DNA of 41,195 bases, taken from Bacteroidota bacterium. Lineage in GTDB: Bacteria; Bacteroidota; Bacteroidia; Bacteroidales; Lentimicrobiaceae. Location of the stretch: contig JAEZNO010000007.1 in assembly GCA_023441805.1 (NCBI GenBank), forward strand, positions 1-41,195, given 5' to 3'. Position 1 is the first letter of the stretch; every line of letters begins with the position of its first letter. Made by a program: the position numbers and the translations under genes. Below are positions 34,428 to 41,195 of this stretch, one piece after another. The notes under the pieces are model-generated. The model was given only the letters and a program-made list of their open reading frames with translations, ran no database searches and had not been told where the DNA came from.

Positions 34428-34477
34428 ACCGCTTACATGAATTCCGGCAGATGTTGACCTCCGTTGTTCTTAGATGT

Positions 34478-35923
34478 CTATTTGAAAAATATCGGATTGA
34501 AATTAACAAGGTAAAGCTCCTTAGTTGCTCTTGTGACTGCAGTATAAAGCCATCTGACAAATGATGGGTCAATCATCTCCTCTTTCAGATATCCAACATC
34601 AACAAACACTGCATCCCATTGACCACCCTGCGTTTTGTGACAAGTTAGCGCATAGGCAAATTTCGCCTGCAGGGCATTATAGTAGGCATCATTCCTGATT
34701 TTCTCATTCTTGGCTGAACGACTTGTGATATCAGTATAATCAAGCATTATCTCATCGCGCAACCTTAACATGTCCTCCGATGGCATTGAAGGTTTATCAA
34801 CATTGATTGATTCGAGCAACATTCTGATTTCAATAACATCCATTTCAGGATAATCAACTAACTGTACAATCAGGTCGGCGAAATGAAAGCCGTACATTTC
34901 CCACTTCCTGATAATTCTTCTGATTTCAATTATATCGCCGTTTGCAATAAAACCTGCCTTCGATGAGATTGGTATCCAAAAATAATTGTTCTTAGTAACC
35001 ATCATGATATCACCTGCCGATATCTCTGTTTCGCGGAAAAGGACCCTGTGCCGCACTTCGTTATTGAAGAGATTTGCTCTTTTGTTTGACCGGGTGATAA
35101 TTACGGTGTTATCAAAACCAAACCTGTCGTAGCACGAATTAAGGGCATCTTCAAATTCAGTTCCATCAATTGAACGGATGTCGGTAAATCCCTTAAGGTC
35201 GAAGAATGGTGTTTCAGGAGTTTTGTCACCCACCTTCATCCTCAAAAGAGTAGCGTTGGATAAGATTCCGCTAAAAAGGGCCTGACGAACAACTTCATTT
35301 AATTCAAAGGTAGCGACAACCAGGTGGTATTTATTTTGAAGGATTTCAGGTTCAAGTGCCGGACTTTCGTCAGTGCCTACGGGCGGCAACTGAGCCTTAT
35401 CACCAATAAGCAGAAGCTTGCATCCTTCATTCTTATAAACATAGTCGATGAGATCATCCAGCAGGTCTCTGTGCGAATAAATACCGGCTTCCACCGTACC
35501 ATTAGGGCCCTGGATCATTGAGGCTTCGTCGACTATGAACAATGTGTGTTTATGAGGATTAGGTGCCGGCATCATAACCAGCCGGCCGTCATCACCCGTG
35601 ACCGCTCTATAGATTTTTCGATGAATGGTATTGGCCTGCTTTTGTGAATAAGCAGCAAGTACTTTAGCCGCCCTTCCTGTAGGTGCAAGCAACACAGACT
35701 GCAATCCTACAACCGGCAGCACTTTAACCAGGGCACTTATGAGAGTAGTCTTTCCTGTACCTGCATAACCCTTTAATAAAAAAGCAGGTCTCTGGTTATT
35801 AGAGCTTTCCAAAGTAATGAACTCCGACAGCATGTTAATAACCGTAGCCTGCCCATGCGTAGGCTCATATCCAAGTTCTGCCAGTATCTTTTCCGACAAT
35901 TGTCGTGTATCTGTCTGTATCAT
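34478..35923 (-). CDS. RecD-like ATP-dependent DNA helicase
   Basis: Superfamily 1B helicase of 481 residues related to the RecD/Dda/Pif1 group, probably acting 5'-3' in repair or replication. Seen: Walker A GYAGTGKTT (52-60), motif Ia APTGRAAKVL, Walker B FIVDEASM, GDKAQLPPVG, the UvrD_C_2-like YALTCHKTQGGQWDAVFVD, and VTRAT near the end. It is much shorter than RecD2 and lacks its N-terminal HhH region. The start codon directly adjoins composite repeat copy 4. Confidence 0.9.
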   Translation of the reverse strand: MIQTDTRQLSEKILAELGYEPTHGQATVINMLSEFITLESSNNQRPAFLLKGYAGTGKTTLISALVKVLPVVGLQSVLLAPTGRAAKVLAAYSQKQANTIHRKIYRAVTGDDGRLVMMPAPNPHKHTLFIVDEASMIQGPNGTVEAGIYSHRDLLDDLIDYVYKNEGCKLLLIGDKAQLPPVGTDESPALEPEILQNKYHLVVATFELNEVVRQALFSGILSNATLLRMKVGDKTPETPFFDLKGFTDIRSIDGTEFEDALNSCYDRFGFDNTVIITRSNKRANLFNNEVRHRVLFRETEISAGDIMMVTKNNYFWIPISSKAGFIANGDIIEIRRIIRKWEMYGFHFADLIVQLVDYPEMDVIEIRMLLESINVDKPSMPSEDMLRLRDEIMLDYTDITSRSAKNEKIRNDAYYNALQAKFAYALTCHKTQGGQWDAVFVDVGYLKEEMIDPSFVRWLYTAVTRATKELYLVNFNPIFFK

Positions 35924-35924
35924 T

Positions 35925-36178
35925 CGTTCAGCGTTCTGCGTTCTTCGTTCAGTTCATTTTGGCGTTTTGCGTTAGCCGTCAGTTTAGCGTTCGGCGTTTT
36001 GTTTAGCGTTTCAGCGTTAATACCCGAATGAGTCAATTCATTGTCCTGTTCGAGTCCTTTTTACATTGAATTTTTGCCTTTTGCCTTTTCATCCCGAAGG
36101 GTCGATCTTGTGCGTTGGATTGGCAATTCATCATTCATCATTAGATTTGAATTTTTGCCTTTCACCTTTTGCCTTTTA
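35925..36178 (+). repeat. Composite heptamer repeat, copy 4
   Basis: This copy fills the whole gap between the helicase start codon and the tamL stop. The order is GCGTTnn units, the AATACCCGAATGAGTCAA hairpin linker, TTGTCCTGTTCGAGTCC, TTTTGCC units, the ATCCCGAAGGGTC hairpin, GTTGGATTGGCAATTCA, ATCATTC units, and a second TTTTGCC block touching the tamL stop codon. Confidence 0.8.
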
Positions 36179-38575
36179 AAACGGGTATCCAATTCCGAAG
36201 TTCCAATTGATATCATTCAGTTGGAATTTCGTGGGCATGAAAAATCTGTCATCTGATGCCTTGCCTGGATCGTAAATAGGGAGGCCTCCATCTATTCTGA
36301 AAATGAACAGACTAAAGTCGAACCTTATCCCGAAACCGGCATCGAAAGCCAGTGTTTTCAATGCGTTCTTCCACTCAAATTTACCACCGGGGAAATCAAT
36401 ATTCTCTTCCAATAGCCAGATGTTACCGGCATCGGCAAAAAAAGCACCATTCAGGAAACTATATATTGGAAAGCGGTACTCTACATTGGCTTCAAGCCAA
36501 AGATCACCTACTTTCTCCAATGTTCTTGCATTTTCCGATGAATACTCACCCGGACCCAATGATCGTACCGGCCATCCACGCATCCCGTTGGCCCCTCCTG
36601 CAAAAAATCCTTTCTCGAATGGCAGCGCAATTGAATTTCCATAAGGAATACCGATTCCTAAAGCGAGGCGGTAAACTGCACGCTGATGTTGCGTAACAGC
36701 TTTATAATATCTGAAATCCCAGTCGGTTCTAAAATACTGTGCGTACCGTAATCCAAACAGCGTAAATTTGTCATCCTCATCCCGTGGTGCTGCTGTAACA
36801 TTACTAACCAAGTTAAACAGGTTGCCTGCCGGTTCAAGGTTTATCCTGAAATAGGTGAAATTCTTCCTGTCGGTAAGATTTTGATTATTAAAGATATAAG
36901 AGTATTTCATCGCCAGAATCAAGTGGTTCGAGTACTGACTCAGATAGCGTGGATCGTCCATCGCTAGTAGTCGAGCTGTAAATGCACTATCACGCACAAT
37001 GCTAATACTGCTCAAATCGACAGGAGTAAAGATGTGCCGAGATACCGGCGAGGCATTCCACTCGTAGCTAAGAGAGAGTTTTGCCAGGTAGCGCTCAAAC
37101 TGGCTTCGCAATTCATAATTGAAACCCAGTCCGATTGATGTTCTAGGTCGTGAATTCTGATCCAATCCATTGATAACGAATGGACTTAACAATCGGGGGA
37201 AATCAAGACCTGTTTCGAGACCTGTCTCCAGTGAATTGAAGATGCCAAAGTGTGTGCGATCCTCCCCGCCTGATATTGACGGGGCAATTTCAAACCCTCC
37301 ATAGGCTTTAACCCTGAAGTTCTCGGCACCTCTGAAGATATTACTGTTCCTGAAGTTCAAACTACCTCCGATTCCTAACAACCCACCCGCGTTAGTACCT
37401 TCTGATTCAATCGAAAAGCCATTCACTTCAGCGCGCACCATACGTACTTCGAAATCAAGCAATTCAAAGTCTTCCTGAACCTCAACTGCCGTATCCACCG
37501 GTGGTCTGACATTAATTGAAACATAATTGCTTAAGCCAAGATTTCGGATCCTGTTATAAGTGAGATTTACGTTTTTCTGACTGTAAAATTCGCCCGGCTT
37601 CACAAAAACTGCCTTGCTGAGGGCATCCGGCCGCAACCTGACTCTATTTCTGTAAAGCTCATAAAACAGTGGTGGCTGTATACTATCGTTTGCAGTGGGC
37701 ACCTTACCGTACCATGCAAGAGTATCAGATGCTTTGACAGTATCAGTGGCTTTAGGGAAATCAGAATGAATAAAGATGTTATTGATGATATATCTGCGAT
37801 GTGCCAACGTTTCCTCAGGAGTATCTCCGGAAGCTATTTTATCTTCCGACCTGTTTTCCCTGTTGCTGATTATCACAGAGAGGTGAGCAATTTTATTAGT
37901 TCCTATAGTATCGACCTCGAAGAAGACGTAATCGCTTGTAAAAGCATAGTATCCTGAATTTTTGAGCAATTGTGTGATGCGGTCGCGCTCATCCGATAAT
38001 TTATAAGCATCGTATTGATTGCCTTCTTTGATCAGAGAATTGCTGTGATCACTAAGAACAAGCTTTTTAATAGTATCATCCTTAATATCGTAAGTGATCG
38101 ATCCGAATTTAAAAGGCAAAGGTGTTGAAGTGGTAAAGTAGACCCTTGCTTTACTTCTCTTAATCAGGGCTTTATATGTAACATCTGAACCGAAGTAGCC
38201 TTTGTTGGCAAGATACTGCCGCATGGGTGCAAGAGAGTTGTATGCCATGACAGTATCGAGGATAACGGGTGGTTCGCCGAAATTCCTTACCATCCACTTG
38301 TTGAATCGTGAATTCCCGTCGCTGAAAGCATCCCAGATGGCAATTCGTGTACGGAACAGACCGAGGAACTTCCTGTTAGGCTTAGGCTGAGCAAAATTAA
38401 GCAGATCAGATTGTGATATCCCCTGCCGGTCGGTTTTCACGGTATTTCTGGTAAGCAGATACCCGCTTCTTCGCTCAACGCGTTTAGAGACGCTGCATGC
38501 AGTTAAACTAACCACAAAGGCAAGGAATAGAAGTGCTTTGACTAGTCTCAATTTCTGACAGGAATAACCCTGCAA
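36176..38575 (-). CDS. tamL: BamA/TamA-superfamily outer-membrane lipoprotein, TamL-like
   Basis: A 799-residue Omp85 protein. A lipoprotein signal with lipobox LTAC (Cys27) replaces the usual signal peptide, which is the mark of the Bacteroidota TamL branch. Residues about 90-370 form POTRA-like repeats (for example YLANKGYFGSDVTY, ITQLLKNSGYYAF), and about 400-799 form a 16-strand-type barrel. The barrel contains the Omp85 loop motif GGANGMRGWP and ends GYPF. It probably works with a TamB-like partner in envelope assembly or lipid transport; that partner is not in the window. Confidence 0.9.
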   Translation of the reverse strand: MQGYSCQKLRLVKALLFLAFVVSLTACSVSKRVERRSGYLLTRNTVKTDRQGISQSDLLNFAQPKPNRKFLGLFRTRIAIWDAFSDGNSRFNKWMVRNFGEPPVILDTVMAYNSLAPMRQYLANKGYFGSDVTYKALIKRSKARVYFTTSTPLPFKFGSITYDIKDDTIKKLVLSDHSNSLIKEGNQYDAYKLSDERDRITQLLKNSGYYAFTSDYVFFEVDTIGTNKIAHLSVIISNRENRSEDKIASGDTPEETLAHRRYIINNIFIHSDFPKATDTVKASDTLAWYGKVPTANDSIQPPLFYELYRNRVRLRPDALSKAVFVKPGEFYSQKNVNLTYNRIRNLGLSNYVSINVRPPVDTAVEVQEDFELLDFEVRMVRAEVNGFSIESEGTNAGGLLGIGGSLNFRNSNIFRGAENFRVKAYGGFEIAPSISGGEDRTHFGIFNSLETGLETGLDFPRLLSPFVINGLDQNSRPRTSIGLGFNYELRSQFERYLAKLSLSYEWNASPVSRHIFTPVDLSSISIVRDSAFTARLLAMDDPRYLSQYSNHLILAMKYSYIFNNQNLTDRKNFTYFRINLEPAGNLFNLVSNVTAAPRDEDDKFTLFGLRYAQYFRTDWDFRYYKAVTQHQRAVYRLALGIGIPYGNSIALPFEKGFFAGGANGMRGWPVRSLGPGEYSSENARTLEKVGDLWLEANVEYRFPIYSFLNGAFFADAGNIWLLEENIDFPGGKFEWKNALKTLAFDAGFGIRFDFSLFIFRIDGGLPIYDPGKASDDRFFMPTKFQLNDINWNFGIGYPF

Positions 38576-38827
38576 ATTTAATGAAAAAAGCAGGAAAAAG
38601 AGGTAGGAAATGGGATAATGGCGATATTTACTAAGACCACTCTCCGATTCCGATTACCCTGCACCTAAATCCATTTTCACCGATTTCCCCCCAGACAATT
38701 ATTCCTGTTTTTAGCAATACAATGCCCCATAAATACCTTTTTCCAACATAAGTTCTGTTTAACCTTTGACAAACTATGCTCCTACTCTGGTTCAACAATG
38801 CACTTGCTATCCAAATCAGCAGACTTG

Positions 38828-38855
38828 GTACGGAGTTAGTACGGTCTTAGTACGG
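38828..38855. repeat. 11-bp-period GTACGG triplet
   Basis: GTACGG starts at 38828, 38839 and 38850, with TTAG spacers. It lies in the long gap upstream of tamL. Between 38576 and 38885 nothing else gene-like is seen. Confidence 0.6.
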
Positions 38856-38893
38856 AGAAAATAGTGAGCTGAAAATTGCACAGAATATTTTTT

Positions 38894-39020
38894 TTTGTTT
38901 AACCGACCTCCGCTATTCAATTCAAAAAGATTAAACAAAAGGAATTATACAAATATGGAAAGAAATGAATGCTGAAGATCGGGATCCCGCAGCTTTTCAA
39001 TTATGAGGGATCCCTTTTTT
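38894..39020 (+). ncRNA. Possible small RNA with terminator-like end
   Basis: An inverted repeat TTTGTTTAA (38894-38902) / TTAAACAAA (38931-38939) is followed by GGGATCCC at 38981-38988 and again at 39007-39014, which pair across an 18-nt loop and are followed by TTTTTT. The second half looks like a Rho-independent terminator although no gene precedes it on this strand. No clear promoter was found, and the self-complementary GGGATCCC may be coincidental. The rest of the gap to 39270 shows nothing that I can name. Confidence 0.3.
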
Positions 39021-39275
39021 GGAAAAATTAGCATCATCTAATGTCACCGCTAAAAAATGGCCATTATATAGTGTTTTATCTATTGATTAATTACTCATAA
39101 GGGTATATGACGCCTAAAGAGCGATAAATGATAATCCGATAGCACCAAATTAAGTTTTTGAGTAATGCTTAAAGTACAAATGAGGCTTATCTATAATTAA
39201 AATAGCCGCTAAATGCGGTTAATGTCGTGGGTGAATATTTCTTTATAAAAAGAATTGCATTTTTTTTAAATAACT

Positions 39276-39306
39276 TTTGGAGATGTCAAATAAGGTTGTA
39301 AATTTG
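39276..39306 (+). promoter_or_regulatory. Promoter of tRNA-Val
   Basis: TTTG (39276-39279), 19 bases, then TAAATTTG (39299-39306), 12 bp before the tRNA. This is a full match to the Bacteroidota consensus with the same spacing as the tRNA-Glu promoter. Confidence 0.8.
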
Positions 39307-39318
39307 CAGCCTCATTAA

Positions 39319-39393
39319 GGGAGCATAGCTCAGCTGGTTCAGAGCATCTGCCTTACAAGCAGAGGGTCACAGGTTCGAATCCTGTTGCTCCCA
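39319..39393 (+). tRNA. tRNA-Val (TAC)
   Basis: A cloverleaf with acceptor GGGAGCA/TGCTCCC, D arm GCTCAGCTGGTTCAGAGC, anticodon stem CTGCC/AGCAG region with loop CTTACAA (anticodon TAC), and T arm ACAGG-TTCGAAT-CCTGT. CCA is not encoded. Confidence 0.95.
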
Positions 39394-39609
39394 CACTCAA
39401 AAACAGCCACTTACATAATATATAATGTTAGTGGCTGTTTTCATTTGCACACTGCCAAGATAATTCTCTTTTATACTTTATCAAGTCCTCCTTCCCCAAA
39501 CGTCTCCTTTTGTTGCTACCCAATTTTAATTTTAACCAGCTCTTTGGGCGACTTAAAGCCTCTGATTTTTGTATGTCTGTTGTACCTTTCTCCAACTATC
39601 TTCTCAATC

Positions 39610-39747
39610 TGTTAAACAATCTTCTCATCTTACAAAAAGCAAGAGTTGGTATAGGGATGACCAAGACCAAAGTAAGAGAAAGTAGTATGTTGGTTATAAG
39701 AAACTTGTTTAACGTGGCTCTTACCCGGGTCGCTGAAATGTTAAACA
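39610..39747. repeat. Dispersed TGTTTAAC/GTTAAACA element, copy B
   Basis: GTTAAACA at 39611, TGTTTAACG at 39706 and GTTAAACA at 39740 align with copy A at 22218-22353, including an identical GTTTAACGTGGCTC and a shared GAAATG(C/T)TAAACA end. The gap 39394-39775 contains an 87-codon frame across this repeat, judged not to be a gene. Both copies translate to a similar NLFNVA...EMLN string in one frame, so a very decayed coding origin cannot be excluded. Confidence 0.6.
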
Positions 39748-39775
39748 ACAACACCAACTTGGAACTACCATGAAG

Positions 39776-40768
39776 CTACTTCATCGTCTTCCTCGGTATC
39801 TTCGAAAGCTCACTGTCGATTGGCTCCCACAGTTCTATCTTGTTACCATCGAGGTCCATCACGTGGACAAATTTGCCATAGTCGTAAGTCTCGATGGTGT
39901 CAAGAACGGTAATACCATTTTTGAGCATCTCACGGATCATTCCTTCAAGATTCTGAACCCTGTAGTTGATCATGAATTCCTTCTTTGAGGGTTCCAGATA
40001 TGAATTGTTTCTTCTGAAAATAGCCCAGCTCAGGTAATTGACTTCATCTGGCCGGTTGGCATTTCTGAATTCAAACACTGAACCGTACCTGTCGATTTCA
40101 AAACCCAAATTAGTGCTGTACCATGCATTTGTCTCTTTGGGGTTGTCCGAAACTATGAAAACACCTCCAATGCCAGTTACGCGAGGCACAGTGTCGGATG
40201 CAGCATTGGTAGTAACCTCCCTGGTCATCTTCACTTTCGAATACACCGTGAAGTCCTTCCCCGGAGCAGCAAGCTCGAATGTTTCAAAGAACTCATTGTC
40301 GCTGAGCACTTCATAGGTCTCCCTGGCTTTCCATCCTGAAGGGATATTCTCGATACTTTCGGTAATGAAGATCATCTTCCTGCCGTCAGCCGAGATGCTT
40401 TCGGGCACATATTGGTTTATGAACCCTTCGCTATGGAATTGTCGCAGTACAAAAGTTGCACTGTTCTTCGCGCCTGAGGGGTTCGATTTGACAGTTCGGC
40501 TGATATAGCCGATATCTTCATGAACCTCTCCTGCAGGCTTTTTCTCAGAAGCAGGGAATGTGGCTTTGCTTTTCACCTCGATGAATTTCCCATCGAACAT
40601 ATACCTGTAAGTGCGTTCATAGGTGCCATTATTACCATCTGACACCGAAACACCTGTCCATTTGCCGATAAAGAAATTAAAAGGATACCACAAACTGTCG
40701 CCTGTACTGCTCTGCGCAAATGCCATTGCCGGCAGGAGGAATAATGTGGTTATAATGCGTAAATTCAT
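39776..40768 (-). CDS. Secreted DUF1579-like / VOC (glyoxalase) fusion protein
   Basis: A 330-residue exported protein. A signal peptide (1-about 18, AMAFA-Q) is followed by a lipocalin-like domain (about 22-185) with the FFIGKWTG motif typical of DUF1579-like proteins. A single VOC/glyoxalase domain (about 195-320) follows, with IGGVFIVSDNPKETNAWYSTNLGF and a closing VHVMDLDGNKIELWEP. The VOC closing Glu is kept, but the usual first metal-binding His near FIVSD is absent, so catalysis is doubtful. The frame extends upstream to 41170 only through composite repeat; the Met at 40768 before the signal peptide is the likely start. Confidence 0.8.
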   Translation of the reverse strand: MNLRIITTLFLLPAMAFAQSSTGDSLWYPFNFFIGKWTGVSVSDGNNGTYERTYRYMFDGKFIEVKSKATFPASEKKPAGEVHEDIGYISRTVKSNPSGAKNSATFVLRQFHSEGFINQYVPESISADGRKMIFITESIENIPSGWKARETYEVLSDNEFFETFELAAPGKDFTVYSKVKMTREVTTNAASDTVPRVTGIGGVFIVSDNPKETNAWYSTNLGFEIDRYGSVFEFRNANRPDEVNYLSWAIFRRNNSYLEPSKKEFMINYRVQNLEGMIREMLKNGITVLDTIETYDYGKFVHVMDLDGNKIELWEPIDSELSKIPRKTMK

Positions 40769-40769
40769 T

Positions 40770-41036
40770 TTGAATGATAGATGTTGAATGATGAATCTTG
40801 AATATTGAATATTGAATATTGAATATTGGAAAATGAATGACGAATAATGAATTGCCTGTCCTTCGTTCGCAAACTTAAGCAAAATCATAAAGAAGGCAAA
40901 AGCAAAAGGCAAAAGATAAAAGTAAAAAGGACTCGAACAGGACAATGAATTGACCCATCCGGGTATGAGAAGGCAAAGGGCGAAAGGCAAAAATTCAAAG
41001 TAAAAAGGACTCGAACAAGTTAATGATTTGACTCTG
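40770..41036 (-). repeat. Composite heptamer repeat, copy 5
   Basis: Minus orientation, ending one base before the start codon of the secreted VOC protein. It holds TTGAATA units (four perfect in a row, about 40796-40826), the ATTGCCTGTCC segment, GGCAAAA units, GACTCGAACAGGACAATG, the ACCCATCCGGGT hairpin, and a second GGCAAAA block with ACTCGAACAAGTTAATG. Confidence 0.8.
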
Positions 41037-41119
41037 ACGAGAATATGTAAAATAGAACATTTGAACTCAGAACCTGTCAATGCCTGAAATACGTTGACCA
41101 TAAATGGTAAACGTAATGA

Positions 41120-41149
41120 CAAAAGTAAACTATTTTGATTATGAACAAA
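41120..41149 (-). promoter_or_regulatory. Possible promoter of the VOC gene
   Basis: On the minus strand TTTG (41149-41146), 18 bases, then TACTTTTG (41127-41120). Spacing is one short of consensus. If used, the leader would run through the whole composite repeat. Confidence 0.4.
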
Positions 41150-41151
41150 GG

Positions 41152-41168
41152 GAGCGGCATAACCGCTC
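41152..41168. other. Short hairpin GAGCGG/CCGCTC
   Basis: Six-bp stem with a CATAA loop at the right edge of the window, without a T-run. Its role is unknown; it could belong to a gene beyond the window. Confidence 0.35.
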
Positions 41169-41195
41169 ATTCAGTGAAGAATTTAAAAGAAATAA

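Noticed and set aside
34174..34440. 88-codon plus-strand frame
   Set aside because: It lies opposite the decayed AbiEii-like fragments, whose minus-strand translation is more protein-like.
39510..39773. 87-codon frame after tRNA-Val
   Set aside because: It crosses the dispersed TGTTTAAC element, has no start signals or domain features, and the equivalent frame in copy A is not conserved over its length. Kept only as a repeat.
39319..39775. Integrated element using tRNA-Val as attachment site
   Set aside because: No integrase gene and no duplicate of the tRNA 3' end was seen downstream.
40769..41170. N-terminal extension of the VOC fusion protein up to 41170
   Set aside because: The added 134 residues are pure composite-repeat translation, and a clear signal peptide begins at 40768.

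Overview
The window looks like the chromosome of an anaerobic Bacteroidota, most likely Bacteroidales-like. The evidence is a type IX secretion gene (PorT) plus a cargo protein with a gliding-type C-terminal domain, a TamL-type lipoprotein barrel, several promoters of the TTTG / TAnnTTTG type with little Shine-Dalgarno signal, and a large [FeFe]-hydrogenase locus. No plasmid, phage, intact insertion sequence or CRISPR array is visible. The taxonomic call is inference.

Layout. Positions 1-5,000: a repeat-rich gap, clpB (-), inorganic pyrophosphatase (+), another repeat block and a small CoA-binding protein (+). Positions 5,089-7,803: a T9SS cargo protein (+) meeting hydG (-) stop to stop. Positions 8,123-22,043 are the core of the window. 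Leftward from about 18.5 kb run hydC, hydB, hydA, a hydrogenase-like histidine kinase, a lone receiver, a receiver-kinase, rex, ribF and a metallo-beta-lactamase-fold protein. Rightward from the same divergent intergenic region run a small thioredoxin-like ferredoxin, a second hydrogenase-like PAS sensor and a SpoIIE-type phosphatase. That intergenic region holds two end-to-end Rex-like operators. Positions 22,418-33,000: osmC, a Cys-rich membrane peptide, an rRNA methyltransferase, rpsF-rpsR-rplI, a DUF4143-type ATPase, wecB, radC, rpsT, tRNA-Glu, a conserved hypothetical, a COG2509 flavoprotein and porT. Positions 33,084-41,195: a heptose-kinase-like pfkB gene, a decayed toxin-like remnant, a RecD-like helicase, tamL, tRNA-Val and a secreted DUF1579-like/VOC fusion.

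How it fits together. HydABC plus Rex points to fermentative or electron-bifurcating H2 metabolism controlled by NADH/NAD+. The two extra H-cluster proteins look sensory: one is fused to a histidine kinase, the other sits next to a PP2C phosphatase. The most unusual point is that the catalytic subunit HydA keeps all four H-cluster cysteines but has Asp at the proton-relay Cys position (299), Leu at the conserved Glu (279) and Arg at the conserved Lys (358). Its proton path therefore appears rewired.

The other striking property is non-coding. Five intergenic spaces are filled by an ordered composite repeat made of 7-bp tandem units. Several other gaps carry short motifs repeated at 10, 11 or 22 bp. 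A second dispersed element with TGTTTAAC/GTTAAACA palindromes occurs twice, 17 kb apart.
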